DNA of 64,000 nucleotides from assembly GCA_963707465.1 (NCBI GenBank), contig CAVPQK010000013.1, positions 1,054,001 through 1,118,000 of the forward strand, in the 5' to 3' direction. Positions 57,072-64,000 of this stretch are shown here, in pieces. The stretch comes from Bog-159 sp963707465. GTDB lineage: Bacteria; Acidobacteriota; Terriglobia; Bryobacterales; Bryobacteraceae. Within the stretch, counting starts at the first letter, position 1. Each line of letters opens with the position of its first letter. A model generated the notes under the pieces. That model did not search any database. It worked only from the letters and a program-made list of their open reading frames with translations, and was not told the DNA's origin. Both the position numbers and the translations under genes were made by a program.

Positions 57072-57160
57072 CTTTTTGAGCTACTCGAGCGCATTGCCGA
57101 AGCCCAACCGGGGCAAATAGCCGACCAGTTTCAGCGCGAGCCGGACGGTGCTGGCGCTCG
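57072..57160 (+). pseudogene. Fragment duplicated from the hypothetical gene at 59689-60090
   Basis: Translated, it reads FELLERIAEAQPGQIADQFQ then REPDGAGAR, matching LVERIAEAQRRKLGQMVDEF then QREPDGASAH of the gene at 59689, with a three-codon deletion. It has no start and is plainly a relic. It marks the left edge of a duplicated, decayed segment. Confidence 0.65.
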
Positions 57161-57556
57161 TTATTTGCAGGCGTCAAACCCGTCTGCCATCCCGACGAAG
57201 GAGGAAAATCCAAGCTCCCTCAGAGCAGTGGTCACGGTCTCGTTGGGAGCAAGGTCGAACACTCTCAGGACGAAGCCCGTGGGAAATGCGAAATGGTTAT
57301 CGCAGATTTCACCGTGGTGCTCTTCGAGCCCGCGAAGAATGTTGAGCAGGTTTGCCAGACGGTCCCCCGAGTCAGCCGCCTCATAGCAAGTGACGGCGCC
57401 TCTTTGTCGGTGATCGGTGGCGCGATGGGCAGTCCAGGCACGCTCGCAGGCGGTCTTGTTAGTTAAAGTGTCAACGGCCCAGACCGGCGCAGCCTGCGCA
57501 GCAGTCGCGATGCGGTCTCCGTAGTTTGGGTCCACCACCACAATCAGGTTGATCAT
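57161..57556 (-). CDS. Hypothetical protein
   Basis: 131 residues from ATG 57556, which overlaps the stop of an upstream IPT/TIG remnant (ATGA). Start MINLIVVVDPNYGDRIATAA with hydrophobic strand 1; later RLANLLNILRGLEEHHGEIC and FAFPTGFVLRVFDLAPNETV. No signal or membrane segment. The composition looks coding, but I recognise no family and context is decayed, so it may be an active small gene or a relic. Confidence 0.5.
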   Translation of the reverse strand: MINLIVVVDPNYGDRIATAAQAAPVWAVDTLTNKTACERAWTAHRATDHRQRGAVTCYEAADSGDRLANLLNILRGLEEHHGEICDNHFAFPTGFVLRVFDLAPNETVTTALRELGFSSFVGMADGFDACK

Positions 57557-57780
57557 TTCACCGTTTGTATTTGCCCTTGCTTCAGTTGGTTGAGCGCGGC
57601 AATCGCGCCCGCCGGAACGGTAGTGGTGATCTCTGCACTCGAGATGCCTGTCAAGACCGCGGGGATGCCGTTAAAGGTAACGCCACTTGCAGGTCAGTCC
57701 CCAGAATCCGGATAGCCTCTCCCACTTTGCCCGAGGTTGGCACTGTTTCCACGAATGTGCCCATTCCTCGCGAGCATTTT
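57553..57780 (-). pseudogene. IPT/TIG-domain C-terminal remnant of a GloVer-type protein
   Basis: Minus strand reads GTFVETVPTSGKVGEAIRIL then GTDL; after one frameshift it continues ASGVTFNGIPA and SSAEITTTVPAGA, the IPT/TIG ending found on GloVer proteins. The tail AIAALNQLKQGQIQTVK is foreign to the family. The N-terminal repeats are gone. Confidence 0.65.
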
Positions 57781-57852
57781 CCAGCTTCACATTGTACCCG
57801 AAGTAGTGGCGCCCGGAAAAAACGCGCGCATGCACACACCAGATGGCCTATC

Positions 57853-57932
57853 CTACAGATTCCCGCGCCGGGTCTGCTCCCACTCCAGCGCCTCGAATAG
57901 CGCTTTGAAATTCCCCTTGCCGACGCCGCGAC
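57853..57932 (-). pseudogene. Duplicated 3' end of hpd
   Basis: Minus strand encodes GVGKGNFKALFEALEWEQTR then RGNL and TAG, near-identical to the real hpd C-terminus (FGKGNFKALFEALEREQERR, GNL) at 60858-60935. Only the last 25 or so codons are present, so this is a relic of a duplication. Confidence 0.75.
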
Positions 57933-57939
57933 CGCCCCC

Positions 57940-57970
57940 TTGCTTTCCAGCGGCGGGGGGGGGGTATAAT
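57940..57970 (+). promoter_or_regulatory. Promoter candidate with G10 tract in the spacer
   Basis: A run of ten G (57955-57964) directly precedes a perfect TATAAT (57965-57970). The nearest -35-like TTGCTT (57940-57945) is 19 bases away; losing two G would give the ideal 17. The arrangement resembles phase-variable promoters with homopolymer spacers. Confidence 0.45.
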
Positions 57971-58004
57971 GGCCGGGTTGCCGGAAGGCAAAATGGAGAC
58001 CCTT

Positions 58005-59057
58005 ATGGCAAGAAGACCTCGGCTGGCCGGGAAGAGCCTATGCTCCCTCTTCCTGGTGTTCGCCGCGACGGCGGTTGACCTTGCCGCGCAGACGATTAGC
58101 CCGCTGTTCAGCTTCGATGGCACGAACGGCGGATACCCCACTGGGGCGTTCATTCAAGGCCTCGACGGGAACCTTTACGGAACGACCGAATCTGATGGCG
58201 CCAACGGCGGTGGCACGATCTTCAAAACCACTCCGGCTGGCGGGCACACCACGCTGTACAACTTCTGCTCCCAAACGAACTGCGCGGATGGTGAAGCCCC
58301 CTACGCGGCTTTGACGCTGGCCGGCAACGGGGACCTTTATGGGGTGACCTCGCAGGGCGGCGTCTCCAGTAACTGCACGACCCTTTTCGGCTGCGGGACG
58401 CTTTTCAAAATCACCCCGGCCGGCGCCTTCACCACGCTATACACCTTTTGCTCGCAAGTAAACTGCGCGGACGGTTCGGAGCCCTTTACCCAGCTCGTCC
58501 TGACCAGCAATGGAGACCTCTACGGGACCACGCAGTATGGCGGCGCTAACCCCGCCATCGAATTTCCGGGCAGCACCGCCGGCACGATCTTCAAAATCAC
58601 TCCGAGCGGCACGCTGACCACACTGTACAACTTCTGTTCCCTTACCGATTGCGCCGACGGCGAACTCCCCGATGGCATCCTGCAGAGCGCCAATGGGGAC
58701 TTCTACGGGGCAACCGGGTATGGCGGCGCCAACAAGCAGGGCACCTTCTTTAAATTCACCCCCACCGGCACATTGACCACCCTCTACAACTTTTGCTCCG
58801 ATATCGTAGACCACGTCTGCGCAGACGGCGCGCAAGCCGCACTGACGGGCCAGACCGCAGAGGGAGACTTCTACGGGGTAGCCAGATACGGCAGCGTATA
58901 CGGCAAAGGCGGCACCATCTTCAAGGTCACTCCGAGCGGCACGCTAACGACGCTATACAGCTTCTGCGCCAAGGAAAGTGAAGGTGTGTGCCTGGACGGC
59001 CAAACTCCCGACAACATGGTTCTACACACAGCGCATTCTGGAAGATTTTTACGATGA
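58005..59057 (+). CDS. Secreted GloVer-type tandem-repeat protein, probably truncated
   Basis: 350 residues from ATG 58005 (GGAG 6 nt upstream). Signal peptide (LCSLFLVFAATAVDLAAQ). About six repeats of ADGELP...NGDLYGTTxxGG...GTIFKITPSGTLTTLYNFCS, the GloVer type; each repeat here carries paired cysteines (NFCSQTNCADG), unlike the copy at 26582. It ends abruptly in VLHTAHSGRFLR, which is not a repeat and lacks the usual IPT/TIG tail, so the 3' end has been lost. Acidobacterial proteins of this kind are probably surface propellers of unknown role. Confidence 0.7.
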   Translation: MARRPRLAGKSLCSLFLVFAATAVDLAAQTISPLFSFDGTNGGYPTGAFIQGLDGNLYGTTESDGANGGGTIFKTTPAGGHTTLYNFCSQTNCADGEAPYAALTLAGNGDLYGVTSQGGVSSNCTTLFGCGTLFKITPAGAFTTLYTFCSQVNCADGSEPFTQLVLTSNGDLYGTTQYGGANPAIEFPGSTAGTIFKITPSGTLTTLYNFCSLTDCADGELPDGILQSANGDFYGATGYGGANKQGTFFKFTPTGTLTTLYNFCSDIVDHVCADGAQAALTGQTAEGDFYGVARYGSVYGKGGTIFKVTPSGTLTTLYSFCAKESEGVCLDGQTPDNMVLHTAHSGRFLR

Positions 59058-59166
59058 TCGACCTTCGGTCGAATCGATATTGGTTGCCAAGGGCAAACTG
59101 ACCCCCAAGGCTCCGGCGTCACCGTCACCAGGACCGACGACACCTTAATAGGGGCGCACTGCGAGG

Positions 59167-59328
59167 TCATAACCAGGCGTTCACGCCGCCGCTGGTGTCT
59201 ATTCCGCTGGGGTAGCGTCTTTTTGTTTTGATGACAAGCGTTTTCCCGTGCCCCGGCCCGAGGATTCCGGCGATTGCGCCATCGGACAGGCGCCAGAGAT
59301 AAGCTTCCGGGCGGCGAGACTTCGTCAA
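59167..59328 (-). CDS. Small hypothetical protein
   Basis: A 53-residue frame from TTG 59328 to TGA 59167: TKSRRPEAYLWRLSDGAIAG, then ILGPGHGKTLVIKTKRRYPS, then GIDTSGGVNAWL. It is Lys/Arg-rich and basic. It starts 7 bases after the stop of the frame below, as in an operon. I recognise no family; codon pattern looks coding, but it may be a relic. Confidence 0.4.
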   Translation of the reverse strand: MTKSRRPEAYLWRLSDGAIAGILGPGHGKTLVIKTKRRYPSGIDTSGGVNAWL

Positions 59329-59335
59329 CGGCGGG

Positions 59336-59560
59336 TTACTGCCCGATTGACTCTACTAGAATCTTATAGTGTTCCGGAAACACTACCTGAATCATCTCCA
59401 GTAAATGCTTGACGTTCTTTTGTGTTTCGGCGACGAGCGAAGGGTCAAATCCTTTGCCGGTGATGTGGGACTGGTCGTTCGTGAACTTGTAAATCGCCGT
59501 GAGCTTATTTGGATCAAAATAGGTATTCAGCGTTAAGGTCTTGGCACAACTTCAGCCACG
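59336..59560 (-). pseudogene. Hypothetical protein C-terminal fragment, no intact start
   Basis: An open minus-strand frame ending at TAA 59336 reads TLTLNTYFDPNKLTAIYKFT, then GKGFDPSLVAETQKNVKHLL, then EMIQVVFPEHYKILVESIGQ. It looks truly coding, but in-frame there is a TGA and no start upstream; NPTMAWLKLCQDLN in the next frame may be its N-terminus, implying one frameshift near 59540. Its upstream bases resemble the start of the UPF0175 gene at 60816. Family unknown. Confidence 0.45.
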
Positions 59561-59688
59561 CCATCGTCGGATTGATGGCTCTGTCACCATGGCATGAACT
59601 GCCGCCTCGGCCAGAAGACTTTATCCGCAGCCGGCGGCGATACTGAAGCGAGGAGGGTCGGCCGGTAGCGGCGCGGCAAACGATCCAT

Positions 59689-60090
59689 ATGGTTGCCTTT
59701 GTTCAATTCCTCGAAGAGTTGTCGACGGATCGCGTCACACTCAGCCCTACAGAAGTTCGGCACATGAGATCCCGCTTTGGTGACAAGACCCTGCAAATGG
59801 GCCACCTTGAGGAAGACGGCTCCCTGTCGATACCGGTCGATGCGATCGTCGAGGCGGTTCAATCCCTGGGGAGCCAGAGGCTAAATGAAGCATTAGAGAG
59901 CCTGAAGAGCGAGCAGATGGTCTCCATGCTTGAATCGGCCGAGGCGCTAGTCGAGCGGATCGCCGAAGCCCAAAGACGCAAACTGGGGCAAATGGTCGAC
60001 GAGTTTCAGCGCGAACCGGATGGCGCCAGTGCGCACCGGCGGTGGAAGGCGATCGAGAAAACGGTCTTTGGCGTGGAGTACCCGGATTAG
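59689..60090 (+). CDS. Hypothetical soluble helical protein
   Basis: 133 residues from ATG 59689. No signal. Early strand-like part (VTLSPTEVRHMRSRFGDKTL), then long charged helices (VQSLGSQRLNEALESLKSEQ, LVERIAEAQRRKLGQMVDEF). I recognise no family. A 90-base piece of the same gene occurs at 57072-57160, so it belongs to a duplicated set. A small frame follows 9 bases later. Confidence 0.55.
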   Translation: MVAFVQFLEELSTDRVTLSPTEVRHMRSRFGDKTLQMGHLEEDGSLSIPVDAIVEAVQSLGSQRLNEALESLKSEQMVSMLESAEALVERIAEAQRRKLGQMVDEFQREPDGASAHRRWKAIEKTVFGVEYPD

Positions 60091-60099
60091 AGCCTCACC

Positions 60100-60222
60100 G
60101 TGCCCCACATTGCCTGGCACTCGCTCCCGCGGGGTGTGCGGGCGCACCTCGAAGAGCGGCTGCGCCTCAGGCAATTGTCCAAGGAGGATTTGCTCAAGCC
60201 GTGCTTCGGCACAAGGATCTGA
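60100..60222 (+). CDS. Small hypothetical protein, possibly truncated
   Basis: 40 residues from GTG 60100: PHIAWHSLPRGVRAHLEERL, then RLRQLSKEDLLKPCFGTRI. Its helix is amphipathic. It lies 9 bases after the previous hypothetical gene and is probably coupled to it. The abrupt end suggests a lost C-terminus. Confidence 0.35.
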   Translation: MPHIAWHSLPRGVRAHLEERLRLRQLSKEDLLKPCFGTRI

Positions 60223-60250
60223 GGTCAACCCAAGGTCGAGGTTCGCGGCC

Positions 60251-60565
60251 TTAATCCCGATGCTTGGCCAAAAGAGCCGCGATAAGTTCCGGCCGGTAGC
60301 GGAAATTCGTTCTTGTCAGACGGTCCAACGCATCCCGCAGATTCACTAAACCTCTGTTGGCTCGCAAGGTCAAGTACACCGAGCGTTCCGGTAACCTCGA
60401 AGCCTTTCGTCAGGGCCACCGCCGTGCCCTCCCGCTCGTCGATGAGAATCAAATCGGCTTTGAGGGACACTCCAAGCGCTATCGCCGCCCTTTCGCCGGG
60501 GTCCAGCTTCCCGATTACGGCACCAGGTAGCAAACCGGACTGGTGTCCGCGATGACCAGCAGCAT
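60251..60565 (-). pseudogene. PIN-type toxin (DUF3368), internally deleted and frameshifted
   Basis: The start MLLVIADTSPVCYLV (from ATG 60565) is the PIN-domain beginning with the first catalytic Asp, but the frame stops at once. The middle and C-terminal parts appear in other frames: LDPGERAAIALGVSLKADLI, LIDEREGTAVALTKGFEVTG, TLGVLDLA, then RGLVNLRDALDRLTRTNFRY and RPELIAALLAKHRD. Roughly 50 central residues are missing and one more frame break is near 60368. It overlaps the stop of its UPF0175 partner (TGATG). The toxin must be inactive. Confidence 0.75.
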
Positions 60566-60816
60566 CAGAGCCCGAGGCGCCGCAGGCCGGCGCGTTCACG
60601 TTCCAAGTCCTCCAGCGTGACCTCGTGCGCGCGCAGGAAGCTGTCGATTTGATCGCTGGTTTCAAAACCCAGCACCCGCCTGAGGTCGGGCTTCGTGAGG
60701 TGGCCCAGCCGGTATTCATCCGCCACCAGCGCTTCCAGGGCGCGCCGCGGCAGATCCCCGCCCGCCTCCTGCAGGCGTCGGGCTACGTCGTCAGGGATAT
60801 CTATCGTCAGATTCAT
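60565..60816 (-). CDS. UPF0175-family antitoxin
   Basis: 83 residues: MNLTIDIPDDVARRLQEAGG, RRALEALVADEYRLGHLTKP and the helix pair DLRRVLGFETSDQIDSFLRA, then HEVTLEDLERERAGLRRL. UPF0175 proteins are small HTH antitoxins that pair with PIN (DUF3368) toxins. The gene is intact although its toxin is broken, the normal order of decay. It also likely autoregulates. Its 5' region is copied at 59563-59606. Confidence 0.75.
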   Translation of the reverse strand: MNLTIDIPDDVARRLQEAGGDLPRRALEALVADEYRLGHLTKPDLRRVLGFETSDQIDSFLRAHEVTLEDLERERAGLRRLGL

Positions 60817-60857
60817 GGCTCTTTCACCATGGTATCCATTGCCGCCAAGAGGCTCTC

Positions 60858-61982
60858 CTACAAATTCCCGCGCCGCTCCTGTTCCCGCTCCAACGCCTCG
60901 AACAACGCCTTGAAATTCCCCTTGCCAAAGCTTCGGCTGCCCTTCCTCTGGATCACTTCATAAAACAAAGTCGGCCGGTCTTCCACGGGCTTGGTGAAGA
61001 TCTGCAGCATATAACCCTCATCGTCGCGATCCACCAGAATGCCCAACTCCGCCAGCCGATCGACGGGTTCGTCAATCGGCCCGATGCGCGCCGTCAGATC
61101 CTCGTAGTAAGCCGCGGGCACGCGCAGAAACTCGATGCCCTGATCGCGCAGCCGCGTCACCGTGTCGATGATGTCATCCGTGGCCATGGCGATATGTTGC
61201 ACGCCCGGCCCATGATAGAAGTCCAGATACTCCTCGATCTGCGACTTCCGCTTGCCTTCCGCCGGCTCGTTAATCGGAAACTTCACGCGATCGTTGCCGT
61301 TGGCCATCACCTTCGACATTAGCGCCGAATATTCCGTGCTGATGTCTTTGTCGTCGAAGTGCTGATACTGGCGGAAGCCCATCACGTCGCGATAGAACTC
61401 CACCCAGGTATTCATCGCGCCCCAGCCCACATTGCCGACCATGTGATCGATGTACTTCAGTCCCACCGGCCGCGCCACCGGATCGCCGCCCTCCACTGGC
61501 ACGAAGCCGGGCAGAAAGACGCCGCGATAATTGCGCCGCTCCACGAACGAGTGAATCGTATCGCCATAAATGGCGATGGCCGAGATGCGCACCTCGCCAT
61601 GCTCGTCGCGCAGGGTTTCCGGCTCGCGCACCTCCCCGGCGCCGCGCCCCGTCGTTTGACGGAAAGCCGCATCCGCATCGTCCACCCACAGCGCAATATC
61701 CCGCACGCCATCGCCATGCAGCCGCACCTGCTCGGCCACCGGATGATCGGGCGCCAGCGCGGTGGTGAACACCAGCCGGATCTTGCCCTGCTCCACCAGC
61801 CACGATGCACAGTCCCGCGTGCCCGTCTCCGGGCCGCGATAAGCCGTCAGCCGCATCCCGAACGCCGAGCGGTAGAAATAGGCCGCCTGCTTGGCGTTGC
61901 CCACATAAAACTCCACGTAGTCCGTGCCATTCAGCGGAAGAAAATCCCCTGCGCCGGTTTGTGTTTCCGTCAGTGTTTGCAT
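60858..61982 (-). CDS. hpd: 4-hydroxyphenylpyruvate dioxygenase
   Basis: 374 residues from ATG 61982, with GGAG 5 nt upstream. Double vicinal-oxygen-chelate fold. Iron ligands fit: His in LKYIDHMVGNVGWGAM (about 183), His in HGPGVQHIAMATDDI (about 260s), Glu in TLFYEVIQRKGS (about 345). C-terminal gate helix SFGKGNFKALFEALEREQ. It converts 4-hydroxyphenylpyruvate to homogentisate. It overlaps the end of hisC by 13 bases, so the aminotransferase probably supplies its substrate. Its 3' end is duplicated at 57853. Confidence 0.95.
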   Translation of the reverse strand: MQTLTETQTGAGDFLPLNGTDYVEFYVGNAKQAAYFYRSAFGMRLTAYRGPETGTRDCASWLVEQGKIRLVFTTALAPDHPVAEQVRLHGDGVRDIALWVDDADAAFRQTTGRGAGEVREPETLRDEHGEVRISAIAIYGDTIHSFVERRNYRGVFLPGFVPVEGGDPVARPVGLKYIDHMVGNVGWGAMNTWVEFYRDVMGFRQYQHFDDKDISTEYSALMSKVMANGNDRVKFPINEPAEGKRKSQIEEYLDFYHGPGVQHIAMATDDIIDTVTRLRDQGIEFLRVPAAYYEDLTARIGPIDEPVDRLAELGILVDRDDEGYMLQIFTKPVEDRPTLFYEVIQRKGSRSFGKGNFKALFEALEREQERRGNL

Positions 61983-63079
61983 AATTGCTCCCCCACCGCC
62001 TCCACGCATCGCGCGTTTTCCTCGTCGGTGCCCGTCGATATCCGAATGCATTGCGGCAGCCCAAACGCCCCCAACGGCCGCACGATCACGCCCTGCCGCA
62101 GCAGCGCTTCCGTTAATCCACTCGCCTCTTCCGCGCTCTCAAACGGCAGCATCACGAAGTTGGCGTCGGAAGGCACCACCGCGATCCCCATCGCGCGGAA
62201 CGAATCCGTCAGCAGCCGCAGCCCGCGCGCGTTCAGCTCCAGCGACCGATGCAGGAATTCCTTGTCCATCAGCGCGCCCATGCCCGCCGCCTGCGCCAGC
62301 GTGCTGGGTTCGAACGGCAGCTTCACCTTCAGCAGATTGGCGATCAGATCCTCGTGCGCGAATCCGTACCCGATGCGAATACCCGCCAGGCCATAGATCT
62401 TCGAGAACGTCCGCAGCGTGATCACGTTGTCGTAGCGGTAGTGCATCGAGTCCGGATAGCGCGGGTTGTCCTTCGCGTATTCGAAATAAGCTTCGTCCAG
62501 AATGATCAGCACGCGCTCCGGCACGTGCTGGTAGAAGTTGTCGAATTCCTGCCGGGTGAAAATGGTCCCGGTCGGATTATTCGGATTCGCCAGATAGATG
62601 ATCTTGGTGTGCTCCGTGATGTGCCCGGCCAACGCGGGCAGATCGTAGTGCCAGTCGCGATAGGGCACCGTGCGGTACTTCACCCCGCGCGAGCGCGCCA
62701 GCACCTGGAAGCCGATGAAGGCCGCCTCCGTGGTCAGCACCTCGTCGTCGTCGCAAAGGAAGGTCCGGATGATGCCGGACATGATGCCCTCCGACCCGCT
62801 GCCCGCAATCACGTTCTCCGGCTTCACATCGAAGTTTTCCGCCAGTGTACGGCGCAGGTCCAGGCCGCCATTGGGATAAAGATTCAGTCCGCCCAATTCC
62901 CGCCGGATGGCTTCAAGCGCCAGCGGCGAGGGCCCCAGCGGATTTTCGTTGGACGCCAGCTTCGAGACATCGGTCAGCCCGTATGCCCGGCGCACCTCGT
63001 CGATGGAGCGGCCCGGCTCGTACGGGCGCAGCGATTCGATATAGGGCGGAACCAAAGGCATCGGGATGTCATTTACCAT
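61970..63079 (-). CDS. hisC: Histidinol-phosphate/aromatic aminotransferase
   Basis: About 369 residues from ATG 63079 (longer start at 63100 is possible). PLP fold-type I, class II HisC type: KLASNENPLGPSPLALEAIR, AGSGSEGIMSGIIRTF, NPNNPTGTIF, ILDEAYFEYAKD, and the Schiff-base Lys in RTFSKIYGLAGIRIGYGF (about 224). It lies in operon with hpd and not with his genes, so its in-cell substrate may be tyrosine/phenylalanine, giving 4-hydroxyphenylpyruvate. Annotation as hisC follows the family; the aromatic role is inference. Confidence 0.88.
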   Translation of the reverse strand: MVNDIPMPLVPPYIESLRPYEPGRSIDEVRRAYGLTDVSKLASNENPLGPSPLALEAIRRELGGLNLYPNGGLDLRRTLAENFDVKPENVIAGSGSEGIMSGIIRTFLCDDDEVLTTEAAFIGFQVLARSRGVKYRTVPYRDWHYDLPALAGHITEHTKIIYLANPNNPTGTIFTRQEFDNFYQHVPERVLIILDEAYFEYAKDNPRYPDSMHYRYDNVITLRTFSKIYGLAGIRIGYGFAHEDLIANLLKVKLPFEPSTLAQAAGMGALMDKEFLHRSLELNARGLRLLTDSFRAMGIAVVPSDANFVMLPFESAEEASGLTEALLRQGVIVRPLGAFGLPQCIRISTGTDEENARCVEAVGEQLCKH

Positions 63080-63115
63080 GGTAATTCGGATGACACACAA
63101 AGGGGCTGTCGCACA

Positions 63116-64000
63116 TTGACGCTTCCCGCCACGCTGCGCGCGCTACGCTACCGTAATTTCCAGCTATTCTTCAGCGGCCAGTTGATCTCGCTCACCGGCA
63201 CCTGGATGCAGAACGTCGCCCAGGCATGGCTCGTCTACCGGCTTACCGGGTCGGCAGTGCTGCTGGGCTTGGTCAGCTTTGCCGGCCAGATTCCGGTATT
63301 CCTGATGGCGCCGGTGGGCGGCATCGTGGCCGACCGTTTCCCGCGCCGGCGCGTGGTGATCGGCACGCAGACCGCCGCCATGCTGCTGGCTCTCGTTCTG
63401 GCCGCATTGACTCTCACCGGCGCCGTGCGGATCTGGCACATCTTCGTTTTGTCGGCGCTGCTGGGAATTGTGAACGCTTTCGACATTCCCGCGCGGCAGG
63501 CGTTCTTCGTGGAGATGGTGGGGCGCGAAGACCTGATCAACGCCATCGCCTTGAACTCCTCGATGTTCAACGCCTCGCGCATCATCGGCCCGGCGGTCGC
63601 GGGCATCCTGGTGGCCGCCATCGGCGAGGGCTGGTGCTTCTTCGCCAACGGCGTGAGCTACATTGCGGTAATCGCCGGCCTGCTCCTGATGACGGTGGCG
63701 GAGCGCCGGGTAGTAAGGCCGCCGGCCTCGCCGCTGGCCGATGTGATCGAAGGATTCCGCTTCGTAATCGACAGCCCGCCGATTCACCACCTGATGATCA
63801 TGTTGGGAGTTCTGAGCGTCACCGGCATGCCCTACGCGGTCCTGATGCCCATCTTCGCCGGCCAGATTCTGCACGCCGGCCCCAAGGGACTGGGCATCCT
63901 GATGGGCGCGGCCGGTGTGGGCGCGCTGGCCGCCGCATTGCTGCTGGCCTCGCGCGAAACTGTGAAGGGCCTGGGGCGCTGGGTGGCGATTTCGGCGGGC
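63116..64000 (+). CDS. MFS transporter (EntS-like), 3' end outside window
   Basis: 295 residues visible from TTG 63116 (AAGGGG about 10 nt upstream; no in-frame ATG), open to the window end. Major facilitator signatures: RNFQLFFSGQLISLTGTWMQ (N-terminus), AQAWLVYRLTGSAVLLGLVS, MAPVGGIVADRFPRRRVVIG (helix 2-3 loop motif), FDIPARQAFFVEMVGREDLI, ALNSSMFNASRIIGPAVAGI. It resembles the EntS/DHA-type exporter branch. Substrate unknown. It is divergent from hisC with 36 bases between the starts. Confidence 0.85.
   Translation, partial: MTLPATLRALRYRNFQLFFSGQLISLTGTWMQNVAQAWLVYRLTGSAVLLGLVSFAGQIPVFLMAPVGGIVADRFPRRRVVIGTQTAAMLLALVLAALTLTGAVRIWHIFVLSALLGIVNAFDIPARQAFFVEMVGREDLINAIALNSSMFNASRIIGPAVAGILVAAIGEGWCFFANGVSYIAVIAGLLLMTVAERRVVRPPASPLADVIEGFRFVIDSPPIHHLMIMLGVLSVTGMPYAVLMPIFAGQILHAGPKGLGILMGAAGVGALAAALLLASRETVKGLGRWVAISAG

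Noticed and set aside
1..64000. Insertion sequences, prophage genes, rRNA or tRNA genes
   Set aside because: No transposase, integrase, phage structural gene, or RNA-gene signature was recognised on either strand.

Overview
The window looks like a chromosome segment of a GC-rich Gram-negative bacterium, most probably an Acidobacteriota member of the Solibacter/Bryobacter type. Support comes from gene content: two large MacB/FtsX-type permeases of the acidobacterial duplicated orphan permease kind (one coupled to a PadR regulator), two secreted proteins built from GloVer-type repeats, BamA/Skp outer-membrane assembly genes, and many GC-rich intergenic mini-hairpins. I see no rRNA, tRNA, CRISPR array, insertion sequence or prophage. 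Taxonomy is inferred from these features, not measured.

Layout. 0-8.3 kb: housekeeping genes (radical SAM/SPASM protein cut by the window edge, MutT, skp and bamA, SAM hydroxide adenosyltransferase, cysteine desulfurase coupled to mnmA). 8.3-12.1 kb: an accessory island with a three-gene minus-strand cassette (frameshifted EEP-family nuclease, an unknown small protein, a PD-(D/E)XK-like protein) and a decayed TumA/HVO_A0114-type regulator. 12.1-22.7 kb: carbohydrate metabolism. zwf-opcA-pgl form the oxidative pentose phosphate branch (zwf carries a one-base frameshift). Then come an orphan HicB, araB, two GH51 arabinofuranosidases, araD and galM, which together use L-arabinose from arabinan-type polymers; araA is not here. 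22.7-26.4 kb: an EF-hand protein and a four-gene PspA envelope-stress cluster. 26.5-31 kb: decayed accessory genes (GloVer protein, zeta-toxin remnant), an NTF2-like protein, a quinone oxidoreductase-like MDR protein and a BrnT-type toxin-antitoxin pair. 31-41 kb: nifJ with a dihydroorotate-dehydrogenase-like partner, a catalytic plus non-catalytic M16 peptidase pair, and rpsO-pnp. 41-47.7 kb: amino-acid permease, DinB protein with a 162-bp tandem duplication at its 3' end, TPR protein, a junction where a truncated sialidase meets a truncated chemoreceptor, and cheV. 47.7-57 kb: PadR and the two permeases, a lipase, a glycosyltransferase and a lone nuoM. 57-61 kb: a mosaic of duplicated and broken gene pieces, with a GloVer gene behind a G10-containing promoter and a UPF0175/PIN toxin-antitoxin pair whose toxin is broken. 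61-64 kb: hpd and hisC (tyrosine-type catabolism) and an MFS transporter cut by the window end.

Two themes recur. First, almost every long intergenic region carries GC-rich mini-hairpins with 3-6 nt loops. Their stem sequences change from place to place, while a few loop words recur. Some lie inside coding frames and form C-terminal protein tails. Second, there is a striking number of single-base frameshifts. Most lie in accessory genes that look decayed, but the one in zwf and those in or near homopolymers could be sequence errors.
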